A stretch of 22,819 nucleotides of DNA from an uncultured bacterium (lineage in GTDB: Bacteria > Verrucomicrobiota > Lentisphaeria > Victivallales > UBA1829): positions 1 to 22,819 of the forward strand of contig URKJ01000055.1 of NCBI GenBank assembly GCA_900548385.1, read 5' to 3'. The notes under the pieces are model-generated. The model was not told the DNA's origin and did no database searches. It was given only the letters and a program-made list of their open reading frames with translations. The position numbers were made by a program, and so were the translations under genes. Below, piece after piece: positions 1 through 8,242 of the stretch; positions within the stretch are counted from its first letter, which is position 1; each line of letters opens with the position of its first letter.

Positions 1-30
1 CGTGGGCTCGGAGATGTGTATAAGAGACAG
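1..30 (+). other. Residual Nextera sequencing adapter (left end)
   Basis: The first 30 bases match the read-2 Nextera adapter and end in the transposon mosaic end AGATGTGTATAAGAGACAG. They are not genomic. They open a false GTG start at base 16 that adds the adapter-derived residues MYKRQ to the first reading frame. Confidence 0.97.
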
Positions 31-33
31 GAG

Positions 34-60
34 TATACTGTTGTAAATTGGTGTAAATTG
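34..60 (+). promoter_or_regulatory. -10 box and tandem 10-bp repeats in the repressor leader
   Basis: TATACT at 34-39 resembles a -10 box; its -35 partner would lie in the sequence lost at the contig end. Two adjacent 10-mers follow, TTGTAAATTG (41-50) and GTGTAAATTG (51-60), identical at 9 of 10 positions and spaced one helical turn apart. They sit between the presumed transcription start and the ribosome binding site, where an autorepressor operator would be expected. The operator role is inference. Confidence 0.4.
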
Positions 61-69
61 GAGGGAACG

Positions 70-828
70 ATGGTTGTCATCGACCGGAATATTCAGGAGG
101 CGCTGCGGAATGCCGCGGATGCGGCCGGATCGCAAAGTGAACTGGCGCGTCGCGCAGGGATCGGGAAACAGCATATCAGCAAGTATATCCGCGGGGACAT
201 TAAAAAGATGGAGAAGGAGACCTGGGAAAAACTGGAGCCCTGTATTCTTCCCTACATGAAGCCGGGGTTTCCCGGAGTGGAGGAGCCGCGGTCATGCTGG
301 GGCGGAAACACGGCGTCTCCGATGGAAACGAAAGCGGTTCCGGTGATTTCGACCGCGCAGGCTGCCGGATTCGACAGCACACTGGAGCCGTTTGACGACT
401 ATGCCAGTTCTCTGGAACACGGGGAGGCGCCGGGATTCGGTGACCGGACGGGGATGTTAGCCATACGGATTTCCGGCGATTCCATGACTCCCTGGTATCC
501 GCCGGGAACGATCGTTTACATCAACGGACGGGAGTATCCGAGCTCCGGAAAGCGCGTGATCGCCAAGTTGAGAAATACCGGGGAAGTTGTGTTTAAGATT
601 TTCTATCGGAACCGGGATAAGGTGATGCTTCTTGCATTGGATGATTCCGGGCGGAACTTTGTCTGGGAGAACGAGAATCCCGATGACAATCCGTTCGTCT
701 GGATCTATCCGGTCCGTTATTCGTTCCGCGATGAGAACGCCGCGGATTCCGAAGTCAGCTTGTGCGGCGCCGAACCGCAATGGCTTGCCCGCGTCAGACG
801 GTTTTCCGGACAGACGCAGACGCTCTGA
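70..828 (+). CDS. XRE-family repressor with S24 (LexA/CI-like) self-cleavage domain
   Basis: This 252-residue protein is a DNA-binding repressor of the LexA/CI type. A helix-turn-helix lies at about residues 22-44 (GSQSELARRAGIGKQHISKY). A linker follows, with an Ala-Gly pair at 99-100 (TAQAAGFD) that fits the autocleavage site of the family. The C-terminal S24 fold carries the nucleophile Ser138 in ISGDSMTP and the general base Lys176 in VVFKIF, so the serine-lysine dyad is intact. Proteins of this kind normally cleave themselves when RecA is activated by DNA damage. The ATG at 70 is chosen because GGAGGG lies 4-9 bases upstream; the longer frame reads into adapter. It could be a chromosomal SOS-type regulator or a prophage repressor; no phage gene is visible beside it. 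The gene converges on the J-domain gene with 3 bp between the stops. Confidence 0.88.
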   Translation: MVVIDRNIQEALRNAADAAGSQSELARRAGIGKQHISKYIRGDIKKMEKETWEKLEPCILPYMKPGFPGVEEPRSCWGGNTASPMETKAVPVISTAQAAGFDSTLEPFDDYASSLEHGEAPGFGDRTGMLAIRISGDSMTPWYPPGTIVYINGREYPSSGKRVIAKLRNTGEVVFKIFYRNRDKVMLLALDDSGRNFVWENENPDDNPFVWIYPVRYSFRDENAADSEVSLCGAEPQWLARVRRFSGQTQTL

Positions 829-831
829 CCG

Positions 832-1599
832 TCATTCGCCGAGCATTTTGCGCTTCCGCCGTTCCTGCTCGTCCATCATCCTCTGGATGGTTCGGGTGGT
901 TTCCCGCAGCATCTGTTCATCCGTCAGTACGAGCGGAGAGTCTTTTTTCGGGGACAGGGCGCTGATGATGCGGTGCAGCAGCGGATTTTTCTTTCGATTA
1001 AGCGAGTCCAATTCCTGACGGACCGTGTAAAGATTCTGCGGCGGGCGCCTCCGTTCGCCGATGGCGATTGCGGCTTTGTAGTGATGCTTCGCCTTCCCGT
1101 ACTCTTTCAGCGGAGTCAGGGAGCGGGCGAGATAGACCCGGTACAGAATGTTGTCGGGTGCCAGCATTACGAGTTTTTGAAAAAGACGTGCGGAGGCTTT
1201 GAAGCGTCGTTCCGAAAAATAGTTGCGTGCTTCCCGCCAGGTGATGAAAACGAGAGTCCGTTCCAGATCGCGGAACAATGTCATCAGTGTCGCGTCCTCC
1301 GGCGGGGAGTTTCCGACGATCAGCTCTTCGAGAGTGTCGTCGGAATCGGTGTCCATGATGGTTTCGGACTGGACCCGGAACACGGTGACGGGGGCGCGGA
1401 TGCGCTGATCGTAAGCATACCGGCGTTCCGGATCGGAGAGAATGTTGAAGGCTTCGACGAGACGTTTGAATTCTTCTGTTTTCTCCGGCGAACCGGCAAA
1501 CAGATCGGGATGGCACTCGCGGGCCTTTTTGTAATAGGCTTTCCGGAGCGCCGGAAAATCACAGTTCTGTGCAACATCCAGCAGTTCGTAGTAGGTCAT
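832..1599 (-). CDS. J-domain (DnaJ-like) protein with TPR-like middle region
   Basis: The first 66 of 255 residues form a J domain with the signature His30-Pro31-Asp32 between two helices, ending in the usual LSDPERRYAYD segment. J domains stimulate the ATPase of a DnaK/Hsp70 partner. There is no Gly/Phe linker, zinc-finger region or DnaJ C-terminal substrate domain, so this is not canonical DnaJ. Residues about 115-200 look like TPR-type helical repeats (ARNYFSERRFKASARLFQKL, then a second helix pair around KEYGKAKHHYKAAI). The C-terminus is strongly basic and charged (DEQERRKRKMLGE). It is probably a cytosolic specialised co-chaperone; the client is unknown. The start has no clear Shine-Dalgarno sequence, but no other in-frame ATG precedes the J domain. 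Confidence 0.85.
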   Translation of the reverse strand: MTYYELLDVAQNCDFPALRKAYYKKARECHPDLFAGSPEKTEEFKRLVEAFNILSDPERRYAYDQRIRAPVTVFRVQSETIMDTDSDDTLEELIVGNSPPEDATLMTLFRDLERTLVFITWREARNYFSERRFKASARLFQKLVMLAPDNILYRVYLARSLTPLKEYGKAKHHYKAAIAIGERRRPPQNLYTVRQELDSLNRKKNPLLHRIISALSPKKDSPLVLTDEQMLRETTRTIQRMMDEQERRKRKMLGE

Positions 1600-1640
1600 G
1601 GTGAACTAATACAGCCGGTATGACGCAATGTCAACCGGAA

Positions 1641-1693
1641 AAATAAAAAAATCCGGCGGGATTACCGGATCTTCCGTGTCTCCCGCCGGATTT
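1641..1693 (-). terminator. Rho-independent terminator of the GH42 gene
   Basis: A 13-bp perfect inverted repeat, AAATCCGGCGGGA at 1649-1661 and its complement at 1681-1693, is followed on the minus strand by a T-rich run (1641-1650). It begins about 20 bp past the GH42 stop codon. Confidence 0.85.
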
Positions 1694-1714
1694 ATGCCGG
1701 AGCGGTGTTACGGA

Positions 1715-3859
1715 TCACGCTTTCAGAATGCTCCATCCCCATTCGCGGAAACGGAAATTGAGCGTTCCGCCGGAGAATGCCGCCGAGCCGCCGTTTTCGG
1801 AGTCGCCGAGAACGGAAAACCGCTCCATTCCGCGGAACCGCAGAGCGAACCGGTTCGGTTTGTCGTCCATGTTGAGAACGAACAGCAGACGTCCGCCGTC
1901 GGGGAGGCGGCGGAACAGTACTTGAATGTTCTTACGGGAATCGTCGTCGATGTCCAGCAGTTCGTGAGTCGGCTGTACTCCGGCGTCGAACAGGCGTTTC
2001 CGCAGTTCGGCGCGGAGTGTTTCCCCCTCCGCCCAGCTGATATTGCGGGGATTGACAGAGCCGTGCAGCGGCGTTTCCAGCTGATAGGCGTCGAACAGAT
2101 CGGAACCGTAGAGAACCGTTTTTCCTTTACCGAAACGGTGTGTCACGATGGCGGGATCGCCGTTGGCGAACCGTCCTTCGACCTGACCGTCGAGACATTC
2201 GATTTTTGCCCGGAAGTCGAACGCCGGAATGCCGCCGCAGGTCGGTTCGTCCAGTTTCTCCAGATCGTAAACCTGAGCGCCGAACACGTCGGTGAGTCTG
2301 CCGGGGGTAACTTCGTAGTGGATTCCGCGCATGTCTTTGGTGGCGAACGGGGATTCCGCAAGCAGAGTCCCGCCGTTTTTGACAAACGCGCGCAGCTGGT
2401 CCGCCATGGACGGGTCCACATGCGGCCGGAACGGGACGATCAGCACTTTGGCATGGTCCAGTATTCCCTCCGCAATCTGCCGCGCATTGCAGAACCGGGC
2501 ACGCACGCCGATGTGCAGCAGTGCGTTGTTGAGGTTGTGCATTTCGTTCGTGTAGCGGTAACCGTAGCCTTCGGCGGCGGAAAGGGAATCGCAGTCGCGG
2601 ACGTCAAGGACCAGCACGCCGGAAGGTTCGTCGGTGTGATGCAGGAACAGATCGTGGTGACGGTTCAGGAATTCCGCCAGTTTTCCGAATTCCGCCGCCC
2701 GTTCGGTGATGCGTCCATCCCAGCCGACCATATTGAATTCGCCTGCCTGTGCGTCGGAAACGCGGCTGCGGTAAAGCCAGCGGAGGATGGCGCGCGCTCC
2801 GTGCGCCACAAACAGAACGTCGCGGGCATTCATTTTGCGCGGGGAATAGGATCGCGGGATCAGGTTGTGAACCCAGGAGACCGGCCCGGCTTCCGTTTCC
2901 ACGCACCAGAATCCCTCCGGATCGGCGCGGTGCGCGCGGCGTCCCTCCGGCATGAAGTGGAGATTCTGCCGGGTTGTGAATTCATACGGTTTGAAGTCTC
3001 CGGTCTTGCCCTGTGCATGGATTGTGTAAATACTGGTGCCGAGAATATCCTCCTGACCGAAGATGTCAATGTCGTAGGGTCCGCACATGTGGGAGAGGAC
3101 GGGAGTTTCCGGATCGACTTCCCGGATCCAGCCGCGGACCGTGTGGAATTTGTCGGTGCGGTTCCACGCGAGGAATGCGCGCCAGTCGAGAAACGCGACG
3201 TAGCCGCCGTCTTCAAAACTGGCTTTCGGCTGCGGAAACACATCGTCCCAGGAGCGGAAGCGGATCGGGAATTCGGAACTCCATGCGGCGGCGACCGCTT
3301 CCGGTGTTCCATATTTATTTTTCAGCCATTCGCGGTAAGCGGCGACCGTGTGCTTGCAGTAACATTCCGCAAGTCGCGGTTCATTCCAGCCGGACCATGC
3401 GATGAGATTCGGATGATCCTTGTAACGTGCGATCGCTTTTTGGATGAAAGTCCGCGCTTCCCGTTGATAAACGGGATCGTCATAGCAAAGTTTGAAGCGG
3501 TTGAAATGGAGTTCTTCCGATGCGTCCGGAGCCGGTTTCAGGAGGGTACAGTTGAGATCGTAAACAAGCCAGCGGGGCGGGTAGATTGCCTGGAGGTTCG
3601 TAAAGGTTCCGCCGACGTTTGCAATGACTTTCAGCCCGTACTGTCTTGCCAGTTCGAACGAGCGGTCGATACGGGAGAAGTCGCAGTTGCCCCGTTCCTG
3701 CTCCACACGGTCCCAGCAGATGAACAGCCGGAATGTGGTGAAACCGAGCTTTGCCATGTTTTCGAGATCGCCGGACCATTCGGAGACGGGGACTTCGGTT
3801 GCTTTCGGAAGCGGTGCGTAAGTGGCGCCGATGGGGAAAAAGCCGTTTGTAAATTTCAT
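1715..3859 (-). CDS. Beta-galactosidase, glycoside hydrolase family 42
   Basis: At 714 residues the protein has the usual GH42 size and three-part plan. The N-terminal TIM barrel (about 1-385) carries the acid/base Glu160 in WSGWNEP and the probable nucleophile Glu321 in FWCVETEAGP. The Rossmann-like beta-galactosidase trimerisation domain spans roughly 405-610, and a small C-terminal beta domain follows. There is no signal peptide, so it should act in the cytoplasm on imported beta-galactosides or small galacto-oligosaccharides. It has its own promoter (TTGTGA, 16 bp, TGCTATAAT) and terminator, so it appears monocistronic. AAGGA lies about 11 bases before the chosen ATG. No dedicated transporter or regulator adjoins it. 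The family call rests on motif order and the trimerisation domain; substrate specificity is inferred from the family. Confidence 0.88.
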   Translation of the reverse strand: MKFTNGFFPIGATYAPLPKATEVPVSEWSGDLENMAKLGFTTFRLFICWDRVEQERGNCDFSRIDRSFELARQYGLKVIANVGGTFTNLQAIYPPRWLVYDLNCTLLKPAPDASEELHFNRFKLCYDDPVYQREARTFIQKAIARYKDHPNLIAWSGWNEPRLAECYCKHTVAAYREWLKNKYGTPEAVAAAWSSEFPIRFRSWDDVFPQPKASFEDGGYVAFLDWRAFLAWNRTDKFHTVRGWIREVDPETPVLSHMCGPYDIDIFGQEDILGTSIYTIHAQGKTGDFKPYEFTTRQNLHFMPEGRRAHRADPEGFWCVETEAGPVSWVHNLIPRSYSPRKMNARDVLFVAHGARAILRWLYRSRVSDAQAGEFNMVGWDGRITERAAEFGKLAEFLNRHHDLFLHHTDEPSGVLVLDVRDCDSLSAAEGYGYRYTNEMHNLNNALLHIGVRARFCNARQIAEGILDHAKVLIVPFRPHVDPSMADQLRAFVKNGGTLLAESPFATKDMRGIHYEVTPGRLTDVFGAQVYDLEKLDEPTCGGIPAFDFRAKIECLDGQVEGRFANGDPAIVTHRFGKGKTVLYGSDLFDAYQLETPLHGSVNPRNISWAEGETLRAELRKRLFDAGVQPTHELLDIDDDSRKNIQVLFRRLPDGGRLLFVLNMDDKPNRFALRFRGMERFSVLGDSENGGSAAFSGGTLNFRFREWGWSILKA

Positions 3860-3911
3860 TTCGGAAGAATCCTTTTTTTATGAGTTCCGACCATTCTGGT
3901 TCCTATTACAG

Positions 3912-3939
3912 ATTATAGCAGAATATTCCGTATTCACAA
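3912..3939 (-). promoter_or_regulatory. Promoter of the GH42 gene
   Basis: On the minus strand, -35 TTGTGA (3934-3939) is separated by 16 bp from -10 TATAAT (3912-3917), preceded by TGC to give an extended -10. It lies 52 bp upstream of the GH42 start codon. Confidence 0.65.
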
Positions 3940-4049
3940 GGGAAATTTGTGCCAAAAAATATAAAATTTGTGTCGTTGTTCCGTTTGTTTTTTTCCGTTT
4001 TTTCATTTTTCCCATTCCGGGCTTTTTTCAGAAAAATCCGTTTTTTGAC

Positions 4050-4078
4050 TTGAGATTTTTCCATTCCGGTGCTAAATT
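4050..4078 (+). promoter_or_regulatory. Promoter of the Na/Pi transporter gene
   Basis: -35 TTGAGA (4050-4055), a 17-bp spacer and -10 TAAATT (4073-4078) with an upstream TG form an extended -10 promoter. The start codon lies 50 bp downstream. The 269-bp gap between the GH42 and transporter starts holds the two divergent promoters and otherwise AT-rich sequence. Confidence 0.5.
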
Positions 4079-4128
4079 ACCATACTCTATAGTAACAAGA
4101 TCCCAAAATAACAAACACAGGATTCTTT

Positions 4129-6744
4129 ATGCCAGGACGCTCTTTCGCCGGAATGCTTTTCGCCCTCTGTTTTTTTATTCTGCCGCTGTTTTTTTCCGGC
4201 TGTTCGGACAAGAGACCGCTGACGGTATCGAGTGTAAAGGTCACTTCCGGGGAGAACCAATGCGCATTGCCTGGCCATGATTTTGAAAAACAGCTGCGGA
4301 TCGAAGTGTTCGGCGTTCCGAAAGGCGAACATCTGTTCGGCGGTTCATCCAAATCCCAGCCCATGCCTGATTGTGACCTCATTTTGACCCCGGTTGACGG
4401 TTCCGGTCTGATTCTGGAGAAACAGGTCGTCAGAACGGATGTCACCGGCGTGGCGTCCGTGAAGATCAAAGCGGGAAAAGAGGTCGGGGATAATTATTTG
4501 AAGATCACTCCGGCGGGTGCGGAAGGCAAAAGCAAAACGGTTCGTTTTATCGTCGGAGCCCGTCTGTCGGGCGGAGAGCAGGAAGGAAAAGCCTCAAAAC
4601 TGCTGCCGGAGCCGGTGACGATTCAGCTGGTGAAGCCGGACGGGACTCCCGCCGCCAATGTTCCGGTTTACTTTTCCGTTCTTTCCAGTCCGGAATTCAA
4701 AAACACCGCGCGTGTGCTGACGCCCGAAGCGGTGACGGATGACAAAGGAATTGCCTCTACGCAGGTGCGTCTTGGCAAGAAGACCGGAGAATACCGGGTC
4801 GGCGTGGAAGTCGCGGATCCTAAAACGGGACTCTATCTCCGGGCAAGCCATGTTCGCGTGCTTGGACTCGATCTGCTGACCGTGATTGTTTCCGCGATCG
4901 GCGGACTCGCGTTTTTCGTGTTCGGCATGAAACTGATGGGTGACGGTCTGCTCAAGATCGCCGGCGAGAATATGAAGAAGATCCTTCAGTTTTTCTCCCG
5001 GAACGGAGTTGTGGCGATTCTGGCAGGAACGTTGGTGACGGCGGTCATTCAGTCCAGTTCCGCAACGACGGTTATGGTGGTCGGCTTCATCAATGCGGGG
5101 CTTCTTTCGCTCCAGCAGGCGGTCGGGATCATCTTCGGTGCGAATATCGGTACGACTGTTACCGCACAGCTGATCTCGTTCAATCTTGGCGGAATCGCTC
5201 TTCCGTGCGTGGCGATCGGTTTTCTGCTGATGCTGTCCAAAAAATCAAATGTCCGGGGATGGGGGGAAACGGTTCTCGGTTTCGGTTTGCTGTTCTTCGG
5301 CATGGGGATGATGAGTGCGGAGCTGAAAGGTCTCGGCAATTTTCCGACGTTTGTCAGTCTGTTCCGTTCGTTTGACTGTGCGCCGACGACTCCGGGCGGT
5401 TTCATGCCGTTTCCCGCCGTTCTCGGTGCGATTCTCATCGGTATCGTCGCAACGTTTCTGATCCAGTCCAGCTCCGCCGTTCTCGGCGTTATGCTGGCGC
5501 TTGCGGCGGGTGGTCTGCTCAATTTCTATACGGCGGTTCCGCTGCTGCTTGGCACCAATATCGGAACGACGGTTACGATGTTTCTTGCCTCGCTGACCGC
5601 GAACCGGGTGGCGAAGCAGGCGACGGTCGCCCATTTCCTTTTCAACTGCCTCGGTTCCGTATTGCTGATTGTGAGCTTCTATATCCCGTACGGTCCGGAA
5701 CGGATTCCGGTTTTTCTCTACTTCGTCAACGCAATTACCCCCGGAAACGTGTTTACCGCCGTGCCGCAGGGACTCGAACGGCATATTGCGATGGCACATA
5801 CGTTCTTCAATGTCTTTACCGTGCTGATTCTGCTGCCGGTCATGGGGCTGTTCACCCGCCTGTGCGAAAAACTGCTGCCGGTCCGCGACGATACCAATAA
5901 CGAGATTCATGCGCTGGAACCGAATCTGCTTGCCACGCCGTCAGTCGCTCTGGAGCAGGTGGTCGTGGAAATCCGCCGTATGGTGCAGGAGGCATGGACT
6001 ATGATTGATCAGGCGGTCAACCGGCATTTTATGGAGGCGGACTATGATCCCGACGCGTTCAAGGAGCTGAAAGAGAAAGAAAAGATGATTGACACGATGC
6101 AGAGCGACGTAACCAACTATCTGGTTCAGATCACTCGGAAGCACCTGACGCGTCCGCAGTCTGAACTGATTCCTCTGCTGATGCACTGTACGAACGACGC
6201 CGAACGAATTGCCGACCATTCCGAAACCATTCTGAAACTGGCGAAGCGCCTTGCCAAAGGCGGAATCGGGCTGTCGGATATTGCCAGGAGCGACCTGAAA
6301 GCGCTTTGGGAACTGCTGGATTTTCAGGCGAAGAATGTCACTCTCGCCCTCGGAAGCACCGACCGTGAAAGTGTGGAATCCGCCCTTGCCAGCGAGCGCC
6401 GGATCAATAAGCTGACCAAAAAGTATGAAAAAGACTACACCAAACGCAAGGATCTTGCCGCGCTTCAGTCGATGATGAACGAAACGGACAACGAGATGGC
6501 GTATACCGGAGGCGAACCGGAAATGTCGAGCGTGGCGATGGAGAATGAACGCGAAATCAATCAGCTGACCCGCCAGTACGAGATGGAGCATGTTTCCCGC
6601 CGGAACGAGGGAAAATGTTCGGTCGAGGGCAGTGTGATCTTTATTGAACTGCTGTGGGAGCTTGAGCGGATCGGCGATCATCTCGCCAATATCGCGGTCC
6701 GCACGCCGGAGATTCAGAAACATTATATTTCGTTGAAAAAATAG
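4129..6744 (+). CDS. Na/Pi cotransporter with N-terminal Ig-like lipoprotein segment and C-terminal PhoU domain
   Basis: This 871-residue protein has three parts. Residues 1-25 form a lipoprotein signal ending in the lipobox FSGC (Cys25), followed by two Ig-like, Big_1-type beta domains (about 31-145 and 158-245). The membrane part (about 248-575) is a NptA-like sodium/phosphate symporter with the paired signatures VIQSSSATT (307-314) plus GANIGTTVT (337-345), and LIQSSSAVL (444-452) plus GTNIGTTVT (475-483). The cytoplasmic C-terminus (about 600-871) is PhoU-like, with NDAERIADH and ELERIGDHLANIA. The predicted role is sodium-coupled phosphate uptake or efflux at the inner membrane, with the Ig domains outside. 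The lipobox-Ig extension is not part of the core family. The PhoU part contains an apparent 50-residue duplication. AGGA stands 7 bases before the ATG. guaA follows 70 bp downstream and may be co-transcribed. Confidence 0.9.
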   Translation: MPGRSFAGMLFALCFFILPLFFSGCSDKRPLTVSSVKVTSGENQCALPGHDFEKQLRIEVFGVPKGEHLFGGSSKSQPMPDCDLILTPVDGSGLILEKQVVRTDVTGVASVKIKAGKEVGDNYLKITPAGAEGKSKTVRFIVGARLSGGEQEGKASKLLPEPVTIQLVKPDGTPAANVPVYFSVLSSPEFKNTARVLTPEAVTDDKGIASTQVRLGKKTGEYRVGVEVADPKTGLYLRASHVRVLGLDLLTVIVSAIGGLAFFVFGMKLMGDGLLKIAGENMKKILQFFSRNGVVAILAGTLVTAVIQSSSATTVMVVGFINAGLLSLQQAVGIIFGANIGTTVTAQLISFNLGGIALPCVAIGFLLMLSKKSNVRGWGETVLGFGLLFFGMGMMSAELKGLGNFPTFVSLFRSFDCAPTTPGGFMPFPAVLGAILIGIVATFLIQSSSAVLGVMLALAAGGLLNFYTAVPLLLGTNIGTTVTMFLASLTANRVAKQATVAHFLFNCLGSVLLIVSFYIPYGPERIPVFLYFVNAITPGNVFTAVPQGLERHIAMAHTFFNVFTVLILLPVMGLFTRLCEKLLPVRDDTNNEIHALEPNLLATPSVALEQVVVEIRRMVQEAWTMIDQAVNRHFMEADYDPDAFKELKEKEKMIDTMQSDVTNYLVQITRKHLTRPQSELIPLLMHCTNDAERIADHSETILKLAKRLAKGGIGLSDIARSDLKALWELLDFQAKNVTLALGSTDRESVESALASERRINKLTKKYEKDYTKRKDLAALQSMMNETDNEMAYTGGEPEMSSVAMENEREINQLTRQYEMEHVSRRNEGKCSVEGSVIFIELLWELERIGDHLANIAVRTPEIQKHYISLKK

Positions 6745-6814
6745 ATCCCGGCAGCGGACGAATCCGTAAAAACATGTATTCGCATTAACCATGTTTCAAC
6801 TTTGGGAGACAGGA

Positions 6815-8092
6815 ATGAAACAAACACCTGAAACTGTCGTGCTGCTGAATTTCGTCTGTGACGATATTCAGAAGATAGCACGCGCGATCCGTGACCGTCA
6901 CATCTACACGATGGTCATGCCGTACACCGTGAGCACGGAGAGGCTCATGCAGGAGAAGCCGGTCGGGCTGATCGTCTGCGCCGATTCTGATGCACCCGCC
7001 CATGACGGGGAACTGAAAAAGTTCTCCGCTCTTGGTTTGCCCATGTTCAAGCTGACGACAGAGAAGCATGCCGATCCGTCGGAACAGGTGAAAAACGCTG
7101 TCGATTTCTGCATGAAGGAGTGCGGCTGTACCGGTTCCTGGACGATGGAGAAGTTCGTGGAAGAGGCTGTGCGCGACATCCGCGGACAGGTCGGCGACAA
7201 AAAAGTCGTTCTCGGTCTTTCCGGCGGAGTTGACTCTTCCGTTGTTGCCGCACTGATCCATAAGGCGATCGGTAAACAGCTGACCTGCGTATTCGTCAAT
7301 CATGGACTCCTCCGCAAGAACGAGCCCGAAATGGTGCAGGAAGTGTTTGCCAGAAATTTTGACATGAACCTCTGTTACATTGACGCTTCCGACCGTTTCC
7401 TCGACAAGCTCCAGGGCGTTCAGGACCCGGAACAGAAGCGCAAGATCATCGGCAAAGAGTTCATTGACGTATTCGCGGAAGCCGCCGCAAAGATCGACGC
7501 GCCGTTCCTTGGACAGGGAACGATTTATCCGGACATTCTCGAAAGCATTCCGTTGGACGGCAATCCCGCCGGAGTCATTAAAAGCCACCACAACGTGGGC
7601 GGGCTTCCGAAGGATATGAAATTCAAACTCGTGGAGCCGGTTGAACGCCTGTTCAAGGATGAAGTCCGTGCCGTCGGCCGCCTGCTGGGGCTGCCGTCCG
7701 AGCTGCTCGACCGCCATCCGTTCCCCGGACCGTCTCTCGGCGTCCGCCATCTCGGAGCGATCGACAGAAGCACGCTCCGGATTCTCCGGGAAGCGGATGC
7801 GATCGTGACGGAAGAACTGCTGAAATCCGGCTGGTATCACAAAACATGGCAGACATTTGCGATTTTTGTGCCCGTAAAAACGGTCGGTATGAAGAATCAC
7901 AAGCGGACGTATGATTATGTGATTGCGATCCGTTCCATCAACAGCGTGGATGCCGTGACGGCTCAGGTTGTCCGTCTTCCGTGGGAGCTGCTTGATGTGA
8001 TGACGGAGCGCATCATCCGTGAAGTGGAGGGGGTCAACCGTGTGGTTTACGACATCACCTCCAAGCCTCCCGGAACGATCGAATGGGAGTAA
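6815..8092 (+). CDS. guaA: GMP synthase with truncated glutaminase domain
   Basis: GMP synthase converts XMP to GMP using ATP and ammonia. The ATP-pyrophosphatase part is complete: P-loop LGLSGGVDSS (133-142), HNVGGLP, LVEPVERLFKDEVR, RHPFPGPSLGVR, and the dimerisation end ITSKPPGTIEWE. The protein is only 425 residues, against about 510-525 for the usual two-domain enzyme. The missing part is the N-terminal class I amidotransferase domain. Only its first ~80 residues are recognisable (VVLLNFVCDDIQKIARAIRD), and the position expected for the catalytic Cys reads GLPMFKLTTE, with Thr81 there. The segments carrying the His and Glu of the triad are absent before the linker FCMKECGCTGSWT. The enzyme should therefore use free ammonia or a separate glutaminase. 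The ATG at 6815 is preferred over 6791 because GGGAG precedes it by 6 bases. Confidence 0.93.
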   Translation: MKQTPETVVLLNFVCDDIQKIARAIRDRHIYTMVMPYTVSTERLMQEKPVGLIVCADSDAPAHDGELKKFSALGLPMFKLTTEKHADPSEQVKNAVDFCMKECGCTGSWTMEKFVEEAVRDIRGQVGDKKVVLGLSGGVDSSVVAALIHKAIGKQLTCVFVNHGLLRKNEPEMVQEVFARNFDMNLCYIDASDRFLDKLQGVQDPEQKRKIIGKEFIDVFAEAAAKIDAPFLGQGTIYPDILESIPLDGNPAGVIKSHHNVGGLPKDMKFKLVEPVERLFKDEVRAVGRLLGLPSELLDRHPFPGPSLGVRHLGAIDRSTLRILREADAIVTEELLKSGWYHKTWQTFAIFVPVKTVGMKNHKRTYDYVIAIRSINSVDAVTAQVVRLPWELLDVMTERIIREVEGVNRVVYDITSKPPGTIEWE

Positions 8093-8113
8093 GCGACCGG
8101 AAACGGTCCGGAG

Positions 8114-8142
8114 AAAGCGGCGGCATTGTCCGCCGCTTTTTT
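8114..8142 (+). terminator. Rho-independent terminator after guaA
   Basis: GCGGCGG (8117-8123) pairs with CCGCCGC (8130-8136) around a 6-base loop, flanked by AAA and followed by six Ts. It begins about 20 bp after the guaA stop codon. Confidence 0.92.
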
Positions 8143-8242
8143 GTATCCGGGGCAAGTGGGTTTCCCTGTTTTCAACGCGGAGCGTGATCCTCCGGACGAA
8201 AGCGGCAGGAAAACTTTCATGGATTCCGGCAGGAGCCTGATT

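Noticed and set aside
16..69. Extended N-terminus of the S24 repressor from a GTG at base 16
   Set aside because: The first codons are adapter sequence, and the ATG at 70 has its own GGAGGG.
70..828. Prophage immunity region suggested by the CI-like repressor
   Set aside because: No integrase, cro-like or structural gene lies in the window; the neighbour is a J-domain gene, so a prophage cannot be supported.
1628..3883. A 751-codon open frame on the plus strand opposite the GH42 gene
   Set aside because: It mirrors the GH42 gene, has no recognisable domain and no ribosome binding site. The minus-strand frame has GH42 catalytic motifs, a promoter and a terminator.
6785..8155. A 456-codon minus-strand frame opposite guaA
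   Set aside because: It is a shadow of guaA, whose protein carries unmistakable family motifs; the shadow has none.
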